Of a stretch of 64,000 bases of DNA, positions 41,734 through 49,594 are shown piece by piece. Within the stretch, counting starts at the first letter, position 1. The number at the start of each line of letters is the position of its first letter. The position numbers and the translations under genes were made by a program. The notes under the pieces were generated by a model, which was given only the letters and a program-made list of their open reading frames with translations, was not told the origin of the DNA and made no database searches. Origin of the DNA: Oscillibacter faecalis_A (GTDB lineage: Bacteria; Bacillota; Clostridia; Oscillospirales; Oscillospiraceae). The DNA is taken from positions 66,991 to 130,990 of the forward strand of contig NZ_JARFXX010000007.1 of the NCBI RefSeq assembly GCF_029218125.1, read 5' to 3'.

Positions 41734-42462
41734 GGTCAATAATCCCCGTGCGGTGTAGTTTCGCAAATGGGCGGGGCAGATCGTGAAAGACCATACCATC
41801 CAAGGCTGGACCATGGATAAGGAACGTCTGAAAAAAGGACATATGTTCACAGATGAATACTTTGAGCGTCAGCTCCAGTACATCCGTGAAATCCGGCTGT
41901 CTGAGCGGAAATTCGATCAAAAGGTCACGGATTTCTACGCTACAGCTTTCGACTACGACAAGGATGCAAGGACCACTCGTCTGTTTTTCCAGACCGTGCA
42001 GAACAAGCTGCATTATGCCGTTCATCGCCACACAGCGGCAGAGTTGATCGTGGAGCGGGCTGATGCGGCGAAAGAACACATGGGGCTGGCAACCTGGGAA
42101 AATGCACCAGACGGAAAAATCGTAAAGGCTGATGTGACCGTAGCCAAGAACTATTTGAGCGAAAAGGAAATGTCATATCTGGAACGGATCGTGTCTCTCT
42201 ATTTGGACTATGCCGAGCTTCAGGCTGAACGCAAATTCCTATGAGTATGGAGGATTGGGCGAAGCGTCTGGACGGGTTCTTGGAGTTTAACGGAAACGAA
42301 CTGCTGACGGGACCCGGTAAAATCAGCGCGGAGCAGGCAAAGCTTCATGCCGAAACAGAGTTTGAGAAATATCGAATTATTCAGGATCGACTCTACGAGA
42401 GCGACTTTGATCGTTTCCTCATGTTGGAGCAGTCGGCGGAGAATTCTGTGTTGGAGAACTAA
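41684..42462 (+). pseudogene. rhuM: RhuM-family protein remnant
   Basis: The translated pieces RELKHYTLQMIIAVGFKVNN, FRKWAGQIVKDHTIQGWTMD and NKLHYAVHRHTAAELIVERA, then SMEDWAKRLDGFL, match the RhuM family of genomic-island proteins (Fic/DOC-like virulence-associated, role unclear). Three defects are visible: the 5' part is missing, CAG has become TAG at 41756-41758, and one base is lost near 42238 (the C-terminus continues in another frame to 42462). It is also the right border of the GC-rich cargo. Confidence 0.8.
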
Positions 42463-42645
42463 CTCTTATTGATTACAGCGGCCCAAAATATGAATGGGCT
42501 ATTACGCCTGTTTTGGCAAAGAGGTTGGTATCAAATTGTGATACCAACCTCCTGATGACTATATCGACTTTCGAAGAAACTGCGGTGTTATCTGTGGCGC
42601 AGAGTCGATGCGATTTGCGCAGGCGCTGTCTACACAAATCGCTGG

Positions 42646-42669
42646 TTGACCACAGTTTCACCACAGACA
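42646..42669. repeat. Arm-type repeats at right end of element B
   Basis: TTGACCACA (42646) and ACCACAGACA (42660-42669) match the left-end pair at 21674-21698. They start 136 bp before att3, compared with 134 bp for the element A pair before att2. Confidence 0.6.
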
Positions 42670-42781
42670 AGCGTGGAAACAACGGGGACTGCACTTCGAA
42701 AAAGTTCTGGAAACAACGTTATTCGGGACAAAAACGACTAAAAATAAACGGAAATTATTATAAAAAAACACCAAAAATCTC

Positions 42782-42826
42782 TTGGTAAGGATGAGGTCAC
42801 CAGTTCGAATCTGGTCAGCAGCTCCA
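42782..42826 (+). other. att copy 3: tRNA 3' half closing the tandem array
   Basis: The same 45 bp as att1 and att2, without the tRNA 5' half. The sequence after it differs from that after att1/att2 and has its own terminator. It probably represents the original chromosomal downstream flank of the tRNA gene. The intact tRNA should lie left of this window. Confidence 0.85.
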
Positions 42827-42855
42827 AAATGTGTTGATGAAAGATGCAACGCTGA

Positions 42856-42883
42856 AAAACACCGCACGAAAGTGCGGTGTTTT
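42856..42883 (+). terminator. Terminator after att3
   Basis: AAAACACCGCAC / GTGCGGTGTTTT with a GAAA tetraloop, a perfect 12-bp stem 30 bp after the tRNA 3' end. Confidence 0.85.
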
Positions 42884-43269
42884 CACATATAACGCGCCAC
42901 TTTTAGAATGAAAAAGTTGCAAAAACTCGATTTTTCAAGATTTCAGTTTTGCCCCGCGAGAGGCGACATTTTTAAGATGCGCCCTGCCAGATTTGTGGTC
43001 TGGTGTGGTTCGAACACCAAGGCTTAAAAACAAAGAAAACCAGCAGCCGCTGTATCCCTCGCCTCTCTTCTGGCGTGTGAGGCCGCGGCTTTTCCTATCA
43101 GATGGGAGTTGGACACATAATCTGAAGTGGACTCCATAACCTAATTGGAAAGAAAACGTTATACTCGATATGGACTTTTCCTGCTGAGTCGGTTACCATA
43201 TTAAGTGTTCCGCGCGGCAGGTTCAGCTTTGTCCTGCAAGAATCGATGAAAGGAAAGGCAAAATCAATT
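42884..43269. other. Gene-free region between att3 and the DUF4300 gene
   Basis: I see no gene. A GC-rich hairpin (AGCCGC ... GCGGCT, about 43043-43094, followed by TTTT) is the only structure. It precedes AAGGAAAGG, the ribosome binding site of the next gene. Confidence 0.4.
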
Positions 43270-44190
43270 ATGAAACTGAAAAGAAATTCCCTGACCACGC
43301 TTCTGGTGGTCAGCTTCCTCCTCATGGCACTCTCAGGCTGCGGGCAGCAAGCCGAGCCAGATTCAGCGCAGCCGCCGCTGGAAACCGTAACGTACTCCAA
43401 TCTGACGGACGCGGACTCACGCAAGCTGCTCACCGAAGCGCTTGCAGATGCCAATGTGGATGAGACCCGAACGAAGCTGCTGCTGGACCGCGTGGATCAG
43501 TTCAATGCCAGCGTCAAGAGCGAATGGCTGACAGGCGGGTTTGAGAGCGCCACTCCCACCGAGACCAGATATGACCCCTATGAGATGCAAGATCTGTGGA
43601 TGGAGAAGAACGGCAGCTTCCCCGGCTATAACTGCCGGATCACGGCCTTCAGCCTATTCGGTGAGTTCGTCACCGCCGGAGTAGATCAGCCGGAAACACA
43701 GGGCGAGGACTCCCTCTTTATGGATCTTGAAACGCTGGCCGCAGATCCCGCCGTTCTCTGCGGGGACAGCACATCCAAGTTCTGCGCATTGTTTGCACCG
43801 ATAACTGCCGCAGATACCACGGAGGTGGCGGATCAGGTCAAAGCGCTTCAGGCGGGCTGGTCGGAGCGCGGTATTTCCTTTGAGGACAGTTCCGCCCGTC
43901 TGATCTCTGTTGTCCTCCATGACCGATTTTCGGATACGGACAATACGCTGTTCATCGGGCACGTGGGCGTATTACTGCCGGCAGAGGACGGAAGCCTGTA
44001 CTTCATTGAAAAGGTGGCCTTTCAGGAGCCGTACCGCCTGGTGAAGATTCAGAACAGAACCGAACTGAGCGATTATCTGATGGAAAAATACGATACCGCA
44101 TGGGGTCAGGATACGACACGTCCCTTCATCATGGAAAATAATGAACTTATGGATGGATACCGCCCAAACCCGTTGGACAGTGCGTCATAA
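43270..44190 (+). CDS. DUF4300 lipoprotein
   Basis: From ATG 43270 this is 306 residues: signal peptide with lipobox LMALSGC (Cys24), then a domain beginning VTYSNLTDADSRKLLTEAL with GYNCRITAFSLFGEF, LFIGHVGVLLPAEDGSLYFI, EKVAFQEPYRLVKI and a C-terminal FIMENNELMDGYRPNP. This pattern matches DUF4300 family lipoproteins of Firmicutes. It is probably a cell-surface protein of unknown function. It stands alone with its own terminator. Confidence 0.82.
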   Translation: MKLKRNSLTTLLVVSFLLMALSGCGQQAEPDSAQPPLETVTYSNLTDADSRKLLTEALADANVDETRTKLLLDRVDQFNASVKSEWLTGGFESATPTETRYDPYEMQDLWMEKNGSFPGYNCRITAFSLFGEFVTAGVDQPETQGEDSLFMDLETLAADPAVLCGDSTSKFCALFAPITAADTTEVADQVKALQAGWSERGISFEDSSARLISVVLHDRFSDTDNTLFIGHVGVLLPAEDGSLYFIEKVAFQEPYRLVKIQNRTELSDYLMEKYDTAWGQDTTRPFIMENNELMDGYRPNPLDSAS

Positions 44191-44202
44191 GCAGCACATA
44201 AG

Positions 44203-44238
44203 GCAGGAGGTCTGCTTCTTCGGAAACAGACTTCCTGC
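44203..44238 (+). terminator. Terminator of the DUF4300 gene
   Basis: GCAGGAGGTCTG / CAGACTTCCTGC then TTCCTTTT. Confidence 0.7.
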
Positions 44239-44338
44239 TTCCTTTTATAACCCCACTGAGGCCTCTGTCGCGCCCCGTGTGGCCGACGTGACCGCTCCAG
44301 CGGACACGGACACCCCCGACGAAGATAGCGCCGTGTAA
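44239..44338 (+). pseudogene. Short C-terminal gene remnant
   Basis: The frame ending at TAA 44338 reads as an acidic, Pro/Thr-rich tail (NPTEASVAPRVADVTAPADT, then DTPDEDSAV). This is typical of the C-terminus of a conjugative-element protein. No start or upstream body exists, so it is a leftover 3' end. A very strong terminator follows. Confidence 0.4.
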
Positions 44339-44377
44339 GCCCACGTTAAAGCCAAAACAAAAAAACACGATTTAGGG

Positions 44378-44426
44378 AAAAGCCACCCAGGGCATCCGAA
44401 TCTCTCGGATGCCCTGGGTGGCTTTT
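44378..44426 (+). terminator. Strong terminator (22-bp stem)
   Basis: The arms 44378-44399 and 44405-44426 are perfectly complementary around AGCCACCCAGGGCATCC, with flanking A and T runs. Confidence 0.88.
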
Positions 44427-44455
44427 TGCGTTTCATCAGAAAGGAGGCACACATT

Positions 44456-45373
44456 ATGGCAAGCGAGATCAGAAATCGCTTCACAGACACAGAAATGCAG
44501 ATCGCCAGAGAAACGGACCTGCCGGAGCTGCTCTCCCACCTCGGCTATCAGGTCAAGCGCGTGGGACGCTTCCATACTACCGCGGAAATGGACAGCCTGC
44601 GGATCAAGGATCGGCGTACCTGGTTCCGGTATTCCCAGAATACCGGCGGGGATGCCATTACCTTCCTCCAGCAGTTTTGCGGAAAATCCTTTCCGGAAGC
44701 AGTGGAATACCTGCTGACCTTCCATGGGAAAGCCAGAGACGCACCCGCTCCGCAGCCAAAGTCAATCAGCCAGAAGCAGGCGCTTTCCCTGCCACCCCGC
44801 AATGCGGATGACAGAAGGGTTTTCGCCTATCTCCGTAAGCGGGGCATCGCTGCCCAGGTGATCCGACAGTTTCTGAATGCCGGTCTACTGTATGAGGATG
44901 CGGTACATCACAACTGCGTCTTCGTCGGCAGGGATGAGTCCGGACAGGCGAAGTATGCGGGGCTGCGCGGCACCTATGATCTGGACGGTCCCGGATTTAA
45001 GGGAGACGCTCCCGGCAGTGACAAAAACACTGGCTTCTCCCTCCCACATGATCCGCGCTCAGATCTGGTGCTTGTCTTTGAAGCGCCCATCGATCTGATG
45101 AGCTACCTCACGCTCCACAGAGACACAACCAACGCCGTAGCTCTGTGCGGGCTCTATGACGGCGCACTGCAGACCTATTTGCAGGCGCATCCGGAGATCC
45201 GCCGTATTGCGCTGTGTCTGGACGCGGACGAGCCTGGGCAGAAAGCCGCCCGGCAATTACAGGAAAAGTATCAGTTACAGGGGTATGCCGTTACCGTGGA
45301 GAAACCGCGCTGCGGCAAGGATTGGAACGAGTATCTGCAAAGAAAGATTTGCAGCTGGGAAAGGGGGCGATAG
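44456..45373 (+). CDS. DUF3991/Toprim primase-like protein
   Basis: This 305-residue protein has an N-terminal CHC2-like/DUF3991 part (DLPELLSHLGYQVKRVGRFH...RYSQNTGGDAITFLQQFCGK). A Toprim-type domain follows, with LVLVFEAPIDLMSYL and IALCLDADEPGQKAARQLQE carrying the conserved Glu and Asp residues. Such proteins prime or process DNA in Tn1549-like conjugative elements. GGAGG lies upstream of ATG 44456. It is an isolated survivor of a larger element. Confidence 0.82.
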   Translation: MASEIRNRFTDTEMQIARETDLPELLSHLGYQVKRVGRFHTTAEMDSLRIKDRRTWFRYSQNTGGDAITFLQQFCGKSFPEAVEYLLTFHGKARDAPAPQPKSISQKQALSLPPRNADDRRVFAYLRKRGIAAQVIRQFLNAGLLYEDAVHHNCVFVGRDESGQAKYAGLRGTYDLDGPGFKGDAPGSDKNTGFSLPHDPRSDLVLVFEAPIDLMSYLTLHRDTTNAVALCGLYDGALQTYLQAHPEIRRIALCLDADEPGQKAARQLQEKYQLQGYAVTVEKPRCGKDWNEYLQRKICSWERGR

Positions 45374-45428
45374 CCAAAAGAACATCGTTTTCAACGCGGA
45401 TAAAAAACAAAAAATATAAGGAGGACCT

Positions 45429-45820
45429 ATGAATCTGAAAAAGAACCATTATTCCCGCAGGGCGCTGGCACTGCTGCTGACGCTGGTCATGTGTGTGGGT
45501 ATGATCCCCACCGCCTTTGCCGCCCAGCAGAACAGTTACCACGACCCCGCCGAGCACTGGATGCAGGCGTCCGGCCGCACCAATGAGCTGGACGCCAACA
45601 GTGTTGTGACCCGTGAGACCTTCAAGTGCGGTGAGTGCGGCAAAGCCACATCCTTTGAGGTGTTCCGCGTTCCCGAATATACCCGCAATGGCCAGCCAGC
45701 ACTCAGCCGCAATGTGAAATATTCGGACGGCACGATGGTGGATGGCGTCGGTAAGGGTGATACCATGGACGGCATCCCCGGCAAGGACGCCACCTATACC
45801 GGATATCACTATGGGGCTGC
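45429..45820 (+). pseudogene. Truncated secreted surface protein of a Tn1549-like element
   Basis: A signal peptide (LALLLTLVMCVGMIPTAFAA) is followed by NSYHDPAEHWMQASGRTNEL and CGECGKATSFEVFRVPEYTR. This resembles the N-terminus of the large Ig-like surface proteins that follow the Toprim gene in Clostridia conjugative elements. The frame leaves the homologous sequence after TYTGYHYG near 45820, so only about 130 of many hundred residues remain. GGAGG precedes ATG 45429. Confidence 0.72.
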
Positions 45821-45825
45821 GAGTG

Positions 45826-46760
45826 GCTGACTATGACGCTATGAATATGAAGCTGTTTCTGTTAGATAATAGCCTCTACTTCACTTGCCCTGAATTGACG
45901 GGCAATCATTTACTTGGCATCAACACGGAAACCTTATCACAGGATCTCCCGGATGCAAATATTGATGAAAGTGAAAACTTCAACTACTTCGAGGTGATCA
46001 GTGAGCATACGGATGAGAACGGCAAATTTACGCTCTCTGCGGATACTCTGAAAGCGATGAAAGTGCTTATGATGCGATGTCTGACACCTCTACATGGGCA
46101 ACGGCAGAAGAGACTGAGCTTACAGTTGCAGACATCAGCGGCAAGTGCAAGACCTACACGCTGACGATCCCGGCGGAAGAAGCACGTAACTTTTTGCTGA
46201 ATATAATGACCGCATTTTTCAATGACGATTACTGCTCCAATAAGACGGAATGCGTTCTTCTGAATCGGGAATACAACCGCCTGCTTGTGCTTGAAGAATC
46301 CCTTTCGAATATTGAAATGTTATGGGATGCACTTGCTGAAAAGAATATTCCTCTCGTTGATTTTGGCCGGTTAGTAGAAGAAAAAAAGGATGTATCCCCA
46401 TATTTAAATGCGCTGGGCAGGATTGAAAGAAACTACTACAGCTCCATGCTGAGTGAAATCGAAACTGTGGAAAACCTCTCCGAAGAAGAGACAGGGATCG
46501 ACATTACAAAAACAAGGCGGAAGATGAGATGGCTTGCGGTGATACTGCTGCTTGCGGATGTGGCAGCCTTCATTTTGGAAGCCAAACCCATGGCGTGCAT
46601 TGCGTCCCTCGTGCTCTTAGTGCCTTATGGGGTGTACATTCATTATTATCCGCACATCTATGTGGAGAACAAGATAGAACAGGGGCAGGCAAAGATGATT
46701 AAATTGCCGATCTCAGGCCCGGTTTTTGCGATTTTCCTGTTGATTGGATATTTGTCTTAA
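45826..46760 (+). pseudogene. Frameshifted membrane protein remnant
   Basis: One frame reads VADYDAMNMKLFLLDNSLYF to LKAMKV. After a shift near 46065 a second frame continues YDAMSDTSTWATAEETELTV to the stop at 46760. The C-terminus has two TM helices (LAVILLLADVAAFIL and CIASLVLLVPYGVYI) and a third hydrophobic end. The body is Glu-rich and helical. The family is not recognised. It is joined directly to the truncated surface protein, so the region is a deletion scar. Confidence 0.6.
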
Positions 46761-46856
46761 GTTTCCGAGGGTTTTTCTTTTTGCTGATTACAAAATTGAA
46801 TGCCTGCCTCGTACCCTATTTTTCACGAAGCAGGTGGGCAAAAATGAATCAAAAAT

Positions 46857-46888
46857 GCGGAGCGGACAGGAAATCCTGTCCGCTCCGC
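46857..46888 (-). terminator. Terminator of the HAD-IIA gene
   Basis: GCGGAGCGGACAGGA / TCCTGTCCGCTCCGC, a 15-bp perfect stem with a 2-nt spacer, T-rich on the - strand side. Confidence 0.82.
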
Positions 46889-46909
46889 GCTCTATTTATT
46901 CTATCACAT

Positions 46910-47743
46910 TTAACGGTCAATAATGGTTTCTGCGGTACCTGCGCCGGCCCGCGCCAGTACCGGGATGTCTCCCACTCCGTCCAGCACAATACTGGGACGA
47001 TAGGCATAGGTGTTCACGGTTTCCCGGGTAGAAACGCCGGAGAGCACCAGCGCCGTGGACATACCGCTCTCCAATCCGGAAATCACATCTGTATCCATGC
47101 GGTCGCCGATCATCACCGCCTCGGCGGAATGACAGCCCAGCAGACGCAATCCGGTACGCATCATCAGGGGATTGGGCTTGCCGCAGAAATACGCCTGTTT
47201 GCCGGTGGCCATTTCAATGGGAGCCACCAGAGCGCGGCAGGCCGGGGCGATACCGTTTTCAATGGGACCCGACACATCGGAGTTGGCGCCGATGAGCTTG
47301 GCACCCGCCATCACCAGGTTTGTAGCCTTTGTAAGCGTATCGAGAGAGTAGGCGCGGCCCTCGCCCACCACCACGTAGTCCGGGTTTACATCGTTCATGG
47401 TGAAGCCCGCGTCATACAGGGCGTTCAGCAGCCCCGCCTCGCCGATGGCGAATACAGAGCAACCCGGCGCCTGCTCCTTCAAAAAGGCGGCTGTGGCCAG
47501 CGCACTGGTATAGAAATGCTCCTCCGGAACATCCAGCCCCATGCGGGCCAGCTTCTGGTTCAGCTCCCGAGGGGTATAGCCGCTGTTATTGGTCAAAAAG
47601 AGGTATTCCTTATTCTCGTCATGAAGCCACTGGATAAATTCCCGTACACCGGGAAGAATTTGGTTGCCGTGGTAGATCACACCGTCCATATCGCAGATGA
47701 AGCCCTTTTTCGCATTGAAATCGATCGTGTGAAACTGTTCCAT
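46910..47743 (-). CDS. HAD-IIA (NagD-like) phosphatase
   Basis: From ATG 47743 (AAAGGTGG upstream) this is 277 residues with CDMDGVIYHGN (motif I), FLTNNSGYT (motif II), a C2a cap, CGKPNPLMM (motif III) and MIGDRMDTDVISGLESG (motif IV). NagD-like enzymes hydrolyse nucleotide monophosphates, 4-nitrophenyl phosphate or phosphoglycolate-type damage products. This is the first gene in the window of clearly chromosomal, housekeeping character after the element array. Confidence 0.88.
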   Translation of the reverse strand: MEQFHTIDFNAKKGFICDMDGVIYHGNQILPGVREFIQWLHDENKEYLFLTNNSGYTPRELNQKLARMGLDVPEEHFYTSALATAAFLKEQAPGCSVFAIGEAGLLNALYDAGFTMNDVNPDYVVVGEGRAYSLDTLTKATNLVMAGAKLIGANSDVSGPIENGIAPACRALVAPIEMATGKQAYFCGKPNPLMMRTGLRLLGCHSAEAVMIGDRMDTDVISGLESGMSTALVLSGVSTRETVNTYAYRPSIVLDGVGDIPVLARAGAGTAETIIDR

Positions 47744-47864
47744 TTTGCATACCACCTTTCGTTACAAGGCAACTATAGCACAATTTGCGGCACATTTCCA
47801 CGCTGTTTTCAAAGCTTTACGAAAATACTATGCTATTTTTACCGTCTATTGACAATGAAAAGCA

Positions 47865-47900
47865 AAAGCGCAGACCTCTTTTAAAAGAGGTCTGCGCTTT
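47865..47900. terminator. 18-bp perfect palindromic terminator
   Basis: AAAGCGCAGACCTCTTTT is followed at once by its complement, so the palindrome has no spacer. It lies just after the small P-loop ATPase gene on the - strand. Confidence 0.75.
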
Positions 47901-47921
47901 CAATATCGGATGTATGCTTAT

Positions 47922-48332
47922 TTACAGGAACTTCCGCATCCCATCGGTAGCGATAGCAACATCGCCGCTGATGGTAACGGTGAACTTAATGCCGTTCTTC
48001 TCGCCGAAAGCGTCCAGCCAGTTCAGGAACTTCTCGGTCTCGCCATCCACATCGGAACCAACCGTCTTGCAGAGGTTATCGATAAACACCTGAGAGATAT
48101 CATAGTTACCGGCATAGAGGCCGCTGATGAAACCGCGGAACATCTCATAGCTGTGCAGATCATACTCCTGCGCGTCGATCAGCCGGATATTATAATGAAT
48201 GTTGTAGGACATATCGCGCTTCGGCTCAATGCACACCACATTGCCGGCCTCATCCTTCGCCGCAGCGTTGATGAGTTCAATGAGCTGCTTGGTCTTGCCG
48301 GAACCCTTGACGCCCATAATCAATCTAACCAT
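47922..48332 (-). CDS. Small P-loop ATPase-like protein
   Basis: This 136-residue protein has an N-terminal Walker A (MGVKGSGKTKQL) and a following IDAQEY/VFIDNL strand that may be Walker B. The small size suggests a minimal P-loop nucleotide-binding protein of unknown partner. AGGAGTG precedes ATG 48332. It is not linked to a recognisable operon partner. Confidence 0.65.
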   Translation of the reverse strand: MVRLIMGVKGSGKTKQLIELINAAAKDEAGNVVCIEPKRDMSYNIHYNIRLIDAQEYDLHSYEMFRGFISGLYAGNYDISQVFIDNLCKTVGSDVDGETEKFLNWLDAFGEKNGIKFTVTISGDVAIATDGMRKFL

Positions 48333-48474
48333 AGTCGATCACTCCTGTCATTGTTCGTCACCGTTAAAAACAGCACGGGGACGTTTCATGCTTATAGCAT
48401 ACCATAAAGAACAGGAAAAGACAATGCCAAAAACAAAATTAGAAATTTGTTCATATAGCCGGGAGACAAGGCGT

Positions 48475-49464
48475 TCAGCCGCCGTAATATAGTCCCAGCA
48501 GACGGGCAAGGTCATGAAGCTCCAGATAGCTGACGCCATCCGCGATCAGGCAGGGACCGGAGAGGCTCGGCTGCCCGGATACGGCGGGGCCGTGGGCCTG
48601 CTTTTGGTCCGGGCGGATAAAGAACACGGTCTCCCCGCTGTCGGTTTTCACCACTGCGCCGTATTCCTTATCCCAAGAGACCTGAAAACCGGCGGCCTCC
48701 GCCACGGCGCGGATGGGGGCGTACAGCCGCGCATCCCCATAGGGGCGGCGCAGTGCGGAGGGCTCAAGGATGGCCGTGCCGTTGATGTACAGACGTCCGC
48801 AGCCATTCAGCGCCAGATAGCCGGGGTAGGCGTATGGAAATACCAGCACCCGCTCCGCCTGCCCGGCGTCATCAGCCCATATCAGCACCCGAGTACCGGG
48901 AAGCAAATCCTGACAGGTAACGCGATTCCGGGTAAGATAGGGCGTAATTTTCGCGTCCTCCCACACCTGATACACACTTCCGTCGGACAGCGTGACGGAT
49001 ATTCCGCTGCGGTCCGGAATACCGACGCTTGTAAGCCCATCGGCCCGCACGATCACATCGTACTGCGGCACCCGGTAATCCGCCGGGATGTTGACCAGCA
49101 GCACCTCCAGTATAGTCTGAGGCGGCAGGCTCAAGGTTGTAGCTGTGTAGCCGCTGGTCCATGCGTAAACAGTGCTCCCATCCCGAACAGAAGCGGCTGA
49201 TACCGGCTCACCGGTCACGGCGTCCAGAATCATGGTGTCCTCCCACAGCCAGAACACGATTCCGTCCGTAGGTGCAGTCTCACCGGGCTTTTGTACCAGA
49301 ATCTTGCCGTTTTCCTGCTGGGTCACGGTCCCCCAATACACATTATACTGCGGGTCCGGCACGTAGGCGTGATCGGCGGGGTCTTCGGTTCCGGCAGCCA
49401 GTGCGGAGACGCACAGCGCGGCGGTGCAGACCAGCAAAGCCATGATGCGGAAGTATTTTTTCAT
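48475..49464 (-). CDS. Secreted protein with copper-amine-oxidase-N-like stalk domain
   Basis: This 329-residue protein has a signal peptide (LLVCTAALCVSALAAG). A middle beta-rich part covers about residues 30-200. The C-terminal stalk-type domain (about 225-320) has LYINGTAILEPSALRRPYGD, LYAPIRAVAEAAGFQVSWDK and YLELHDLARLLG. This domain (Cu_amine_oxidN1) is a common cell-wall or surface module of Clostridia and Bacilli. The function is unknown. GGAGGATG lies before ATG 49464. Confidence 0.75.
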   Translation of the reverse strand: MKKYFRIMALLVCTAALCVSALAAGTEDPADHAYVPDPQYNVYWGTVTQQENGKILVQKPGETAPTDGIVFWLWEDTMILDAVTGEPVSAASVRDGSTVYAWTSGYTATTLSLPPQTILEVLLVNIPADYRVPQYDVIVRADGLTSVGIPDRSGISVTLSDGSVYQVWEDAKITPYLTRNRVTCQDLLPGTRVLIWADDAGQAERVLVFPYAYPGYLALNGCGRLYINGTAILEPSALRRPYGDARLYAPIRAVAEAAGFQVSWDKEYGAVVKTDSGETVFFIRPDQKQAHGPAVSGQPSLSGPCLIADGVSYLELHDLARLLGLYYGG

Positions 49465-49554
49465 AGAAACATCCTCCTGTCAAAATGATTTGGAAAATTA
49501 AGGGGTATCTGTCGGTATAGACGCAAGTGCTCCGGAAAAAGTTCCCATAAAAAA

Positions 49555-49590
49555 TTGTACCGCCTGCCGCGTTTGCGGCAGACGGTACAA
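49555..49590 (-). terminator. htpG terminator
   Basis: TTGTACCGCCTGCCGC / GCGGCAGACGGTACAA, one mismatch, T-run on the - strand. Confidence 0.82.
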
Positions 49591-49594
49591 GGCG

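Noticed and set aside
42965..43020. Possible second tRNA fragment containing GGTTCGA
   Set aside because: The stem GGTGT/ACACC places the TTCGA out of register for a T loop, and no acceptor or anticodon arm can be built.
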